Assembly (NCBI GenBank): GCA_029259595.1
Contig: JAJDEW010000151.1
Coordinates: 124,001 to 188,000 of the forward strand
From: Planctomycetota bacterium
GTDB taxonomy: Bacteria; Planctomycetota; UBA1135; GCA-002686595
Length of the DNA: 64,000 nucleotides
Direction of reading: 5' to 3'
Shown here: piece after piece, positions 16,541-25,172 of the stretch
How positions within the stretch are numbered: the first letter of the stretch is position 1
Layout of the letters: each line of letters starts with the position of its first letter
The notes under the pieces: model-generated
What the model saw: only the letters and a program-made list of their open reading frames with translations
Database searches by the model: none
Told to the model about the DNA's origin: nothing
Made by a program: the position numbers and the translations under genes

Positions 16541-19500
16541 TCAGATCGGCAGCACCCAGACGTTGCGCAGGCGCACGCGGGGGCTCGCGGGGCGGAACAC
16601 GAGGCGCCCCCCGATGGCTTCCTGAAAGGGTGCGCCCGGACTCGCGCCCTCGAGCTCGACCGCGTCGTGCACCAGGCGCCCGTTCAGCCAGACGCTGATG
16701 CGCGCGTTCAATGTCTTGCGGCCGGAAGCCGAGATCCCCGGCGGCGCAAGGGTCACGTCGAGCGACTGCCAGCGCCCCGCGGGACGCGCGGCCGAGACGG
16801 CGGGCGGGCGACCGGCGAGCGAGGCCGGGCTCTCTTCTGATGCACCAGCGGTCCCGAGCGTGAGCGCGTAGCTTCCGTTCAAGAACATCACGGTCGGCTC
16901 CGTCGCCTCGGGGTCATCCTGGAACTCGATGTGAAAGCGCCCACCGAGGAACTCGGCTGCCGAGACGAGCTCTTCGCCCACTTCCCCGGGCAGGTATACG
17001 CCGTCGAGGCCGCGCCAGGTGGCGGGCTCGCCATCGGGGCCACGCCAGTCCTCGAGGCCACGCGAAAAAAGTTCCACGGCTCCCTTGGGCGCCGGCGCGG
17101 GGACATCCGGACCCCGAAGCGCCCAGCCGAGGCCCTCCAGCACCAACGAAAGGAAGCGCTCGTCCTCCCAGACTTCGCGCCGGTGGCCCAGCGCCGTGTA
17201 GAAGAGCCGCCCCTCGCCGTAGTCCTTCCACCACGCGAGTGGATAGCGCCCGTCCGTGCGGTTGCCGAGTCCGAGGTCGACCGACGTCGGCTCGAGGTCC
17301 AGGAGCGTGCGCAACGGCTCTGCCTGCAGGTCCTTGAACTGGTAGATCTCGTCGGTGAGCTCGAAAGAAGGGGGCAGTCCCCGCAGCGCGGGATGCGAGC
17401 CGTCCGTGACGCGCACTCCGACCTGCGTGTGCCACGGGTGTCCGTCGAAGAGCCCACCGATCAGATCGACGTAGGGCGGGTACTCGTAGAGGGTATCGGT
17501 CGCGGAGTGGATTCCGACGAAGGCTCCGCCGGCGTTCATCCAATCCAGGAGCGCGCGCCGCCCTTCGTCCGGAATCGGCAACTCGCCCGTGGTGTAGAAG
17601 ACGACCGCGTCGGTGTCCGCCAGCGTCTCCTTCGTGATCCGACCGCAGTCCTGCGTGGCCTCGACCCGGAAGCGGCCGCGCGCGGCTTCGACCAGGCGCT
17701 CTTCGGCGTGCGACAGAACGAAGGGGTCGGGACGCTTCACGACGTCATGCACGAAGCCCGCCGAGTGGGTCAGGAAGAGCACGCGCGGCAGGTCGTCCGC
17801 GCTCTCCGCGGCCGCGTACGAACGCCCCGGGATGCGAATCAAGGTGTAGTAGGCTTCGGGATGCAGCAGCGCGCGCCCTTCCCCGGCGGAGCGCACGCCG
17901 CGCGCCTCGAGCTCGTGCACGTAGCCCTCGCGCAGGCCCTCGACGCGCATCCGCACTGTATCCGGGGCCGTCAGCTCGAGAGACGCGATCGTGAGCGAGC
18001 GCTCGTCGATCTCGGGCGAGCCGTAGGCGGCGTGGTACTCGTAGGTGTAGCTCGACAGCGTGTAGGAGTCGGCCGCGAGCGCAGACCCGGGCTCGACAGC
18101 CTGCGTGAAGACCAGTTCGAAGCCGTCCTCGGTCGCGCGCATCGTGCGGATCTCGAAGGGCAGCACGCCCGTGTAGACGATGTGCTCGAGCCCGTTGGTC
18201 TTGCGCCCGGTCGAGGCCCAGCCGCGGTCCGTCTCGCCGACGAACATCGAGCCGTCGGGCGCGAAGGCGACGCGATTCACACCGCAATCGAGCTCGGCCA
18301 AGAACGGGAAGCAGGCGCCCTGCCAGTGTCCCTCGACCTCCTCGACGAAGGCACGCATCACGAGCGCGCGCGTCTGGTCCCCGATGAAGAGCTGCCCCTC
18401 GAACGGACCGAACGCGCCCTGGGTACGGTCGACCGCCACGTCCGCCGCCGATTGCCCCATCTTGCCGTAGGGAAACCAGACGCTCGCCGGTTGCCGCGGC
18501 GGACGCGCGTCGGGCCGTTCGAGATCGTCACGCCAGCGCAGGCTCGCGGGATGGCCGTGCCACGCGCCGGGGGTCAAGACGCTCAAGCGGTTCGTTCCGA
18601 CGTAGTCCCCCTGGTTGTCGACGTAGAAGACGACGCCGGGTTCATAGAAGCCGATCCCGTTCGGGGAGCGCATGCCATCGCACACGGGCACGATCTCGCC
18701 CGCCGGCGTGACCTTCAGCGCCCAGCCACGCCACGGCGTCGTCGACTTGCCGAGTCCGCCACAGAACCCCACGTTCAGCGAGACCCAGGCGTTGCCCTCG
18801 TCATCGAACTCGGGTCCGAAGGCGAATTCGTGGTAGTTGCCGCTGATGCCCCACCCGTTCGTCACCGCCTCGTACAGGTCGGCGCGAGCATCGCCGTCCT
18901 CGTCGACGAGTCGGGTCAACTCACCGCGCTGGACGGTGTAGATCGCCTCGCCGGCCGCCTCGCGCCGCACGCCGATTCCGAGCGGTTCGTGCAGCCCGCT
19001 CGCGAAGCGTTCGAAGCTGGCCTCGAGCGGCGGATCCGCGTAGGCGTCGCGCACGAAGAACACGTCCCCGCGCCGGGTCGCCACGACGGGCGTGCCGTCC
19101 GACAAGAAGTCCAGGCCGCCGACCTCGAGCACGATGTCGTCCGGGACGGGTACGGTCAGGGCGCGGTAGTGTTCGCGCTCGGGCGTGCGCGGAAAGTCGC
19201 GGTCGAGGGCGTACTGCAGATGCGCATCGACGTCATAGGGCAGCGGTTTCGAGACGTTCATCTGGAAGTCCCACCCACCGAAACCCTCGACGATCTCGAC
19301 GAAGAGGTGGTTCGGCCCGGTCTCGAGGTCCAGCACGAGCTGCTCGTCCTCGGGATTCAGACCGCGCGGTACGTCCTTGTCGACCAGGAGCGCGCCGTTC
19401 AACCACAGCCGCATCCCGTCGTCGCTGCCGCAAGTGACCTCGACGCGCACCGCGCGCTCAGAGTCGACGCGCGCGTACAAGAAGCAACGGGCGAGGTCGT

Positions 19501-19960
19501 TCAGCTCGGCGTCCTCGTGCACGTGCAAGTCGATGCGCTCGTCGTAGACGCGCCCCAGTTCGCGCCAGGCCACCGCGACGTCCTTCTTGCCGACGTACGT
19601 CGCCGTCAGGTCCGGTCCCGGACCTCCGGCAACCATCCGAGCCAGCTCGGCCTCGGGCGCCTGCACCGTGGCGAGGTCGCCTTGACCATGCCCCTCGAAG
19701 GGAAACGGTGAGAGCAGGTGCCACGAACCGAAGCGCGCCGGCTGCGGCTGGAGGAGGCCGAGCATCCGCTCGAGCGTCGCCGCGCGCGTCGCGAGCCTTT
19801 GGTAGGGCACGCTTCCGATGGTCTCCCGGGTCGTTTCCCGGGCCGTTTCCTGGGCCGCGGCCAGCACACCCGGCAGGCCCCATGCCAAAAAGAGCGAGAG
19901 ACTCCGCGTGAGCAGGCGACGACGCGGGGCGCGAACGACTCGTGCTCGACGTGCGATCAC
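16541..19960 (-). CDS. Exported beta-propeller / ThuA / DUF1080 multidomain protein
   Basis: 1139 residues. After a signal peptide (about 1-35), residues about 60-240 look like a carbohydrate-binding/PA14-type module. Residues about 260-640 form a soluble glucose-dehydrogenase-like beta-propeller (for example LSDGTPVVATRRGDVFFVRD, NGIGFYEPGVVFYVDNQGDY). Residues about 740-985 are a ThuA-like (trehalose utilisation) domain of amidotransferase-like fold (FYTTGELPIPDEGRRALLDW, GGAFVGIHSATD). The C-terminal about 150 residues are DUF1080. The GTG start overlaps the cytochrome stop (GTGA), so the pair is one operon. It is probably a periplasmic oxidoreductase that feeds electrons to the adjacent cytochrome; the sugar substrate is not evident. 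Confidence 0.85.
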   Translation of the reverse strand: MIARRARVVRAPRRRLLTRSLSLFLAWGLPGVLAAAQETARETTRETIGSVPYQRLATRAATLERMLGLLQPQPARFGSWHLLSPFPFEGHGQGDLATVQAPEAELARMVAGGPGPDLTATYVGKKDVAVAWRELGRVYDERIDLHVHEDAELNDLARCFLYARVDSERAVRVEVTCGSDDGMRLWLNGALLVDKDVPRGLNPEDEQLVLDLETGPNHLFVEIVEGFGGWDFQMNVSKPLPYDVDAHLQYALDRDFPRTPEREHYRALTVPVPDDIVLEVGGLDFLSDGTPVVATRRGDVFFVRDAYADPPLEASFERFASGLHEPLGIGVRREAAGEAIYTVQRGELTRLVDEDGDARADLYEAVTNGWGISGNYHEFAFGPEFDDEGNAWVSLNVGFCGGLGKSTTPWRGWALKVTPAGEIVPVCDGMRSPNGIGFYEPGVVFYVDNQGDYVGTNRLSVLTPGAWHGHPASLRWRDDLERPDARPPRQPASVWFPYGKMGQSAADVAVDRTQGAFGPFEGQLFIGDQTRALVMRAFVEEVEGHWQGACFPFLAELDCGVNRVAFAPDGSMFVGETDRGWASTGRKTNGLEHIVYTGVLPFEIRTMRATEDGFELVFTQAVEPGSALAADSYTLSSYTYEYHAAYGSPEIDERSLTIASLELTAPDTVRMRVEGLREGYVHELEARGVRSAGEGRALLHPEAYYTLIRIPGRSYAAAESADDLPRVLFLTHSAGFVHDVVKRPDPFVLSHAEERLVEAARGRFRVEATQDCGRITKETLADTDAVVFYTTGELPIPDEGRRALLDWMNAGGAFVGIHSATDTLYEYPPYVDLIGGLFDGHPWHTQVGVRVTDGSHPALRGLPPSFELTDEIYQFKDLQAEPLRTLLDLEPTSVDLGLGNRTDGRYPLAWWKDYGEGRLFYTALGHRREVWEDERFLSLVLEGLGWALRGPDVPAPAPKGAVELFSRGLEDWRGPDGEPATWRGLDGVYLPGEVGEELVSAAEFLGGRFHIEFQDDPEATEPTVMFLNGSYALTLGTAGASEESPASLAGRPPAVSAARPAGRWQSLDVTLAPPGISASGRKTLNARISVWLNGRLVHDAVELEGASPGAPFQEAIGGRLVFRPASPRVRLRNVWVLPI

Positions 19961-22644
19961 GGCGTCACATCCCACTCGAGGACGACGGTCTCGCGCTCGC
20001 CGATCGGCTGAAACTCCTGCCATAGCTTGTCCTCTGTGCGGTGGACCCCCGCCCACTCGAGGCCCTCCTGCCGGCGCCAGGCGACGCGCGCCTCGTCGGA
20101 AGTTCCCGGATCGACGAACACCTTCCGCCCGGCGAGCCCCGCGAGCTCGAGCCGCCGTACGAGCACCAGTTCGGGCGCGACGCGCGCGGTGAACGTCTCG
20201 GTGACGCCGGCGCCTTCACAACGTGCGAGAAAGCTCGGATGGCCCGACGCGTCGAGGCGGTAGCCGCGGTAGTCGAGCGCCCGTTCCGCGAAGGCCTCGT
20301 CGAAGGTGTCCGCGATCCACAGCGTGGGGCCCGGCGGGGCCTTCCAGAAGCCGGCTCCCTGCCCGCCGACCTCGTTGCCACCGCGACCCGCCCACGACCC
20401 CGAAGCCTCGAGAAAGTCGCCGCGCCAGGCGTTCACGAGCCGGGCGGACCGGCCGTCGTAGCCGAAGTGGACTCCGACCGGAAGCCCGACGGCGATCCCG
20501 CGCGTGCCGGCCTCCTCCAGAAACGAACGGAAGACGATCGGGCGCTCGCCCACGAGGATCGGAAGTCCTCCGCCAGGCTCGACCCCTTCGGGCGCGAGCA
20601 TGCCGTCGCCGAGGCCGAAGTAGCTCCACATCGCTTCAGCCTGACGGTGCATGTCGCCCTCGAAAAACGTCCGCAGACTGCTGAGACCGCCGGTGCCGAA
20701 GTCGGGCATGCGGCTCCCGGGCTTGTAGCGCTGCGGGTTCTGCAGGAAGACCTCGTACCAGGCATACCGGAGGCGCTCCGCGAAGCGCGTGATGTCGGCA
20801 CCCGGTGTGCCGGTCGGCGGATAGTCGCCGAACACGTGGCACTCCATGCAGCCCAGGTTTTCGTGTGCGAGCAGACGTCGCCCGGCGAGCACGAGCTCGT
20901 CCGACGCCCGGGGTTCGAGCGCGTCGGCGTGCGCCTCGACGCCGGCGCGGTGCGCGAGCTCGACGGCCAGCTCGCCGAGGTCTTCCGCGCGATAGGAGGG
21001 CATGCGCGCCGCGAGGTACGGCCGCGCGCGGCCAGCGCCGGTCAGCACCTCGTTCAACCAGCTCGTCCGCAGCTTGAAGCCGACGCCCGAGAGATCCGGC
21101 GGAAGGCGCCCCTCGTCGCCGAGGTCGACCTTGTCGTCGTTCGAGACGAAGTAGACGTCGAGTTCGTCGTGGACGCCGCCTGCTCCGCGGCCCGACGCGG
21201 GTCCCGCGAGCGTGTGGCAGGCTCGGCAGGCGAAGGCCTCCAGCGTGCGCTCGGCCCGATCGCGGGGGGCGGAGCTGACGGTCGCCGCGACGTCGCGCAG
21301 CCCGGCGGCCAACGCCTCGCGCTCGGCCGCGTCGAAGCCGTAGCGCGGTGTCGCGGCGTCCTCGGGATCGAGACAGCCCCGTTCCGCGGTCAGCGTCGCC
21401 AAAGGCGCACGGGCCGCGGGAGCCTGCACGCCGAGGTCGTCGTGACAGGACGAGCAGGCCAGCTCGGAGAAGAGCCGCTCACCGCGCGCGACGAGCTCGG
21501 CGGGCGGCTCCGCGTTCGCGGGCGCCGGGCCGAAGTGCTCCGTCAGATAGGACGCGATCGAGGCGGCCTCGTGGTCGTCGAGCGCGAGCGACGGCATCCG
21601 TCCATCCGGTCGCACGACGTGCGGCTCGCGCAGGAACGCGGCGAGCGCGGCCGGACGCCACTTGTTCTCCAGCCCACGCAAGGCAAAGCGACCGACGTCC
21701 GGGATCTCTGCGCCCCACAAGGGATCACCGAACACGTCGCCGGGGGACGACAACGCGCCGTGACAGGCGACGCAACCCAAGGTGTGGAAGAGCGAGCGTC
21801 CCAGCGCGGCGTCCCCGTTTTCGGCCGAGCCCTCGTCCTGCGCCCCGTCGCCCGCGGTGTCCGCTCCGATCAGAAAGGCCGCCAGGGCGCGCGCATCCTC
21901 GGCCGCGCTCTCGCGTCCGGCGAGCAAGGCCGGCATGCGCGCGCCGGGATCGACGGCGCGTGGGTCGACGATCCAGCGCTCGAGCCAGGCGCTCGCATAG
22001 CGCTGGCCGGCCGCGGCGAGGCGCGGTGCCGGGAGCCTGCGCACCGCCTCGGCAGCCGCACCCGTCAGGGCGTGGCAGCTCACGCAACCAGCCTCTCCCA
22101 GCAAGGCTCGCCCGACGAGGCCGACGTCGCGCGTTCCGCTGGTTCGATGCGTGAAGCGGGCGGGCACGGGCTCGCGTGGAAAGCCGGCCGCCTTCGTGTT
22201 CTCGAGCTCCCAGCGGAGTTGGAGCGAGGCGGGTCCGTCGCCGTCGCGCTGGAATCGGACGCGCACGCCGAGCTCCCCGCGTTCGAGCTCGAGCCAGTCC
22301 GAACGCCCCACCGCCGCGGGCGTCGCCGCGCAGCCCGCGTCCGCGCGCTCGGGCACGTCGAAGACCGCCGAACCGCCGCGCACGGTCAGCTCGAAGCGAT
22401 AGCGACCGCCGGGCCGGATCACGAGCGCGGTCGAGAGATCCAGCGTCAGATCCGCGGCCGGCATGACGGGATTCAGGCTCTCCTTGGCGCCGAGGACGAA
22501 GGCCGCGTGCTCGAAGACGGTGGTGACGCGCTCTCCTCCCCGACCCTCGATCCGAGCGTCCCAGCCAAGCTCTTGGGCCGCGACCGGAAGGCTCGCGAAG
22601 GCTCCGAAGAGAAGAGCGCCCAGGGTGGCGATTCGGGCTGTCAT
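19957..22644 (-). CDS. Exported penta-haem c-type cytochrome
   Basis: 895 residues with a signal peptide (LGALLFGAFASLPVAAQ). Five haem-binding CxxCH motifs are visible: CVSCH (about 186), CVACH (about 289), CSSCH (about 395), CRACH (about 471) and CMECH (about 597). Between them are typical RMP-type Met ligand segments (GARMPALL, GRMPSLAL, ARMPSYRA, SRMPDFGT). The N-terminal about 150 residues are a beta domain, and the C-terminal about 300 residues are a further beta-rich region without haems. It overlaps the beta-propeller/ThuA gene downstream and is its likely electron acceptor. The ATG was chosen because it directly begins the signal peptide. Confidence 0.9.
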   Translation of the reverse strand: MTARIATLGALLFGAFASLPVAAQELGWDARIEGRGGERVTTVFEHAAFVLGAKESLNPVMPAADLTLDLSTALVIRPGGRYRFELTVRGGSAVFDVPERADAGCAATPAAVGRSDWLELERGELGVRVRFQRDGDGPASLQLRWELENTKAAGFPREPVPARFTHRTSGTRDVGLVGRALLGEAGCVSCHALTGAAAEAVRRLPAPRLAAAGQRYASAWLERWIVDPRAVDPGARMPALLAGRESAAEDARALAAFLIGADTAGDGAQDEGSAENGDAALGRSLFHTLGCVACHGALSSPGDVFGDPLWGAEIPDVGRFALRGLENKWRPAALAAFLREPHVVRPDGRMPSLALDDHEAASIASYLTEHFGPAPANAEPPAELVARGERLFSELACSSCHDDLGVQAPAARAPLATLTAERGCLDPEDAATPRYGFDAAEREALAAGLRDVAATVSSAPRDRAERTLEAFACRACHTLAGPASGRGAGGVHDELDVYFVSNDDKVDLGDEGRLPPDLSGVGFKLRTSWLNEVLTGAGRARPYLAARMPSYRAEDLGELAVELAHRAGVEAHADALEPRASDELVLAGRRLLAHENLGCMECHVFGDYPPTGTPGADITRFAERLRYAWYEVFLQNPQRYKPGSRMPDFGTGGLSSLRTFFEGDMHRQAEAMWSYFGLGDGMLAPEGVEPGGGLPILVGERPIVFRSFLEEAGTRGIAVGLPVGVHFGYDGRSARLVNAWRGDFLEASGSWAGRGGNEVGGQGAGFWKAPPGPTLWIADTFDEAFAERALDYRGYRLDASGHPSFLARCEGAGVTETFTARVAPELVLVRRLELAGLAGRKVFVDPGTSDEARVAWRRQEGLEWAGVHRTEDKLWQEFQPIGERETVVLEWDVTP

Positions 22645-22940
22645 GGGCGGGCGGATTCTACGGGGAGCTCCGTCGACCACGATCGCCGATCGCGCGGGCT
22701 TTCGCGCCGCGGCGCTCGCCCGCGGCCCGCCGGCGTGGAGGCGAGGAGCGCGGCGCGAGGCGTTGCGAACTGTGCTCCGGGCGGCGCTTCGAACCGACGG
22801 AGCAGGCCACGGTTTCGGCCCCGTCCGGGGGCGGCTCCAGGCCACGCGGGGGCCCGGGCGACGCGCGGACTGGGCCGCCGGCAGGCTCCAGCCCGTGGAC
22901 GCCGGTCGGAAAATGCAAATTCCAAGGCCCGGGCTTGTCG

Positions 22941-22955
22941 TCCAAAAATTGGACC
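22941..22955. promoter_or_regulatory. Perfect 6-3-6 palindrome upstream of the arsR-pst promoter
   Basis: GTCCAA-AAA-TTGGAC is a perfect inverted repeat in an unusually A-rich patch. It is about 50 bases upstream of the -24 element of the sigma-54-type site, where enhancer-binding activators commonly bind. It might equally be a phosphate-regulator site; the protein is unknown. Confidence 0.45.
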
Positions 22956-23003
22956 CCTAGGCTCTCAAGCCGCCCCACGACCCTGGGAAGAGGGATTTCC
23001 CAT

Positions 23004-23019
23004 TGGCACACCGGTTGCA
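23004..23019 (+). promoter_or_regulatory. Sigma-54-type promoter (-24/-12) before arsR-pstSCAB
   Basis: TGGCACACCGGTTGCA fits TGGCACGNNNNTTGCW at all positions but one, with both GG and GC elements and correct spacing. The predicted start of transcription is near 23030, about 55 bases before the arsR ATG. Confidence 0.7.
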
Positions 23020-23063
23020 CTTCTCCCCCCGGCCGCGGCGGGAGGCGACTTTCGCGCACGGCT

Positions 23064-23078
23064 CAGGCTTGAAGCCTG
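23064..23078. promoter_or_regulatory. Candidate ArsR operator (7-1-7 palindrome)
   Basis: CAGGCTT-G-AAGCCTG is a perfect inverted repeat 6 bases before the arsR ATG and downstream of the predicted transcription start. Self-regulation by ArsR-type repressors commonly works from such sites. Its overlap with the ribosome-binding region could also allow an RNA effect. Confidence 0.45.
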
Positions 23079-23084
23079 GATCCT

Positions 23085-23408
23085 ATGTCCCAGCCCGAAA
23101 CCGACAACAGCGATGCCATCCACCGCGAACCGCCGTCCTGCGCCGAGCTCCTCAAGGCGCTCGCCGACGAGACGCGGCTCGCGATCGTCCGGGTCCTCAT
23201 GGACGGCCCGCGGCGGGTCTTCGAGATCAACGCGACGCTCGACATCGAACAGAGCCTCCTTTCCCACCACCTCAGAGCCCTGCGCGAAACGGGCATCGTC
23301 TACTCGAATCGGGACGGCAAGGCCATGCGCTACGCGCTGTCGCCCCACGTCACGAGCCTGGACGAGTCCGGTATCAACCTCGGGTGTTGTCGGCTGACCT
23401 TCCGCTGA
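23085..23408 (+). CDS. ArsR/SmtB-family transcriptional regulator with C-terminal vicinal cysteines
   Basis: 107 residues. A winged helix-turn-helix of the ArsR family is clear: CAELLKALADETRLAIVRVL, then the recognition region EQSLLSHHLRALRETGIVY and wing SNRDGKAMRYALSP. Unusual residues are Cys19 and the pair Cys101-Cys102 near the C-terminus. A C-terminal Cys pair forms the As(III) site in Acidithiobacillus ArsR, so a metalloid or thiol sensor is plausible. It is the first gene of a run with pstSCAB (20 bases to pstS), so it probably controls that phosphate transporter as well as itself. Other ArsR members sense zinc, cadmium or redox state. Confidence 0.85.
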   Translation: MSQPETDNSDAIHREPPSCAELLKALADETRLAIVRVLMDGPRRVFEINATLDIEQSLLSHHLRALRETGIVYSNRDGKAMRYALSPHVTSLDESGINLGCCRLTFR

Positions 23409-23428
23409 GCCGAATCCTCCCTCAGAAC

Positions 23429-24280
23429 ATGAAGCACTCCCTTTCCAGCCTGCTCCTCGCGGCCGTCTTGCCCGTCGCCCTCGTCGCCTGCGCTCCGAGC
23501 GAGGCCGGGACGACGACCGACGGAGGCCTTTCCGGCAAGCTGACTCTGACCGGGTCGAGCACCATCGCTCCCCTCGCACTCGAGATCGCGAAGCGCTTCG
23601 AGGAGCGTCATCCCGACGTCCGCATCGACGTGCAGACCGGCGGCTCCTCGCGCGGCATCTCGGACGCCAGGTCGGGCCTTGCCGACATCGGCATGGCCTC
23701 ACGCAGGCTGAAGGACGGCGAGATCGAACTCACCGCTCATGCGATCGCCCAGGACGGCGTCTGCATGATCCTGCACGCTTCGAATGTCGTCGCTTCCCTC
23801 ACCGACGATCAGGTTCGCGCGATCTATCTCGGCGAGATCGAGAACTGGAGCGAGGTCGGTGGGGAAGACGCGCCGATCACCGTCGTGAACAAGGCGGCGG
23901 GCCGTGCGACTCTCGAGGTCTTCACCAAGCACTTCGGGCTCGACGAGAAGGAGATCCAGGCGGACGTCATCGTCGGGGACAACGAACAAGGCATCAAGAC
24001 CGTCGCCGGCAATCCGGACTCGATCGGCTACGTCTCGATCGGGACGGCCGAGTACAGCGCCGGCAGCGACGTTGCGATCAAGCTCTTGCCCGCGAACGGC
24101 ATCACGGCGTCGACGGCCAGCGTCGGCTCGGGCAGTTTCCCGATCGGACGCCCGCTGAACTTGGTGACGTTCGGCGAGGTCAGCAAGCTCCAGCGAGCCT
24201 ACATCGACTTCTGCCGCTCGGCGGAGGTTCACGATCTCGTGACCGGCCTGTACTTCGTCCCGGTCCGCACGGCCCAGTAG
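23429..24280 (+). CDS. pstS: Phosphate ABC transporter substrate-binding lipoprotein PstS
   Basis: 283 residues. The N-terminus is a lipoprotein signal with LVAC lipobox. The mature protein has the PstS pattern: LTLTGSSTIAPLALEIA at the start (phosphate-contacting TGSS), then TGGSSRGISDARSGLADIGMASR, and SIGYVSIG near the end. It captures phosphate in the periplasm and delivers it to the PstC/PstA channel. It is shorter than some PstS proteins but complete. The gene is 28 bases before pstC in the same operon as arsR. Confidence 0.92.
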   Translation: MKHSLSSLLLAAVLPVALVACAPSEAGTTTDGGLSGKLTLTGSSTIAPLALEIAKRFEERHPDVRIDVQTGGSSRGISDARSGLADIGMASRRLKDGEIELTAHAIAQDGVCMILHASNVVASLTDDQVRAIYLGEIENWSEVGGEDAPITVVNKAAGRATLEVFTKHFGLDEKEIQADVIVGDNEQGIKTVAGNPDSIGYVSIGTAEYSAGSDVAIKLLPANGITASTASVGSGSFPIGRPLNLVTFGEVSKLQRAYIDFCRSAEVHDLVTGLYFVPVRTAQ

Positions 24281-24308
24281 CCACCGCGCGGGCCCGAAGC
24301 AACTCACC

Positions 24309-25172
24309 ATGAAGGTCAAGAGCACGGATCGCATCCTGGTCTGGAGCCTGCGGGCGGCCAGCGCCACCGCGGGTTCGCTCGTGCTCTTGATCCTGTGCTT
24401 CCTCGTCCTCGAGTCCGTCGAAGGAATCACGCGGGTCGGTGCCGGCCGCTTCCTGAACGATCCGGGCTGGCACCCCAGCCAGGGCGCTGAGAGCGAGTTC
24501 AGCCTCGTCCCCATGATCGCGGCGACGATCGCGAGCACGATCGGCGCCATTCTGCTGGCGGGACCGGTGGGCGTCCTCGCGGCCGTCTTCTGCCGCTTCT
24601 ACGCACCACCGAAGCTCGCGCGCGCCTTCCGCAGCATCGTCGAGCTGCTCGCGGGCATTCCCTCGGTCGTCTACGGCTTCTGGGGCCTCGTGACGCTGGT
24701 TCCGCTGGTTCGCGAACTCGCGCCGCCGGGCGCGAGCCTCCTCGCGGGTATCCTGGTCCTCGCGATGATGATCGTTCCGACGGTCGCGCTGCTCGCCTTT
24801 GCCGCGCTGAAGAACGTCCCGCCGGGACACCTCGAGGGCGCCACCGCCTTGGGCCTGTCGCGTTGGACGACGATCGTGAAGGTCGTCTTTCCCTCGGCGG
24901 CTTCGGGTCTCGGTGTCGCCATCGTCCTCGGGACGATGCGCGCGATCGGTGAGACGATGGCCGTCCTGATGGTGTGCGGCAACATCACCAAAGTGCCGTC
25001 GAGCCTCTTCGATCCGGTCCGCACCCTGACCGCGAACATCGCCCTCGAGCTCGGGTACGCGACGCAGGAGCACCGCGCGGTGCTGTTCGTCTCCGGACTC
25101 GCGCTCATGATCATGATCGTGCTGCTCGTCTTCGTGCAGGAGCGACTGCAACGGAGGGCGCGTCTTGCCTGA
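24309..25172 (+). CDS. pstC: Phosphate ABC transporter permease PstC
   Basis: 287 residues with about six membrane segments. The binding-protein-dependent permease core is present, including ELLAGIPSVVYGFWGL and the EAA-type loop HLEGATALGLSRWTTIVKVVFPSA that contacts the ATPase, followed by GTMRAIGETMAVLM. It forms the channel together with PstA. The end overlaps the pstA start by 8 bases. Confidence 0.92.
   Translation: MKVKSTDRILVWSLRAASATAGSLVLLILCFLVLESVEGITRVGAGRFLNDPGWHPSQGAESEFSLVPMIAATIASTIGAILLAGPVGVLAAVFCRFYAPPKLARAFRSIVELLAGIPSVVYGFWGLVTLVPLVRELAPPGASLLAGILVLAMMIVPTVALLAFAALKNVPPGHLEGATALGLSRWTTIVKVVFPSAASGLGVAIVLGTMRAIGETMAVLMVCGNITKVPSSLFDPVRTLTANIALELGYATQEHRAVLFVSGLALMIMIVLLVFVQERLQRRARLA

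Larger units (their letters stand above)
22645..23084. other. 440-base divergent intergenic region between cytochrome and arsR
   Basis: No protein or RNA gene is supported here. The left two-thirds (about 22645-22910) is very GC-rich with no clear signal. The right third holds an upstream palindrome, a sigma-54-type promoter and a palindrome just before arsR, listed separately. Confidence 0.6.

Noticed and set aside
16931..19711. 926-codon plus-strand frame opposite the beta-propeller protein
   Set aside because: Shadow of a high-GC gene; no signal, domain or ribosome site.
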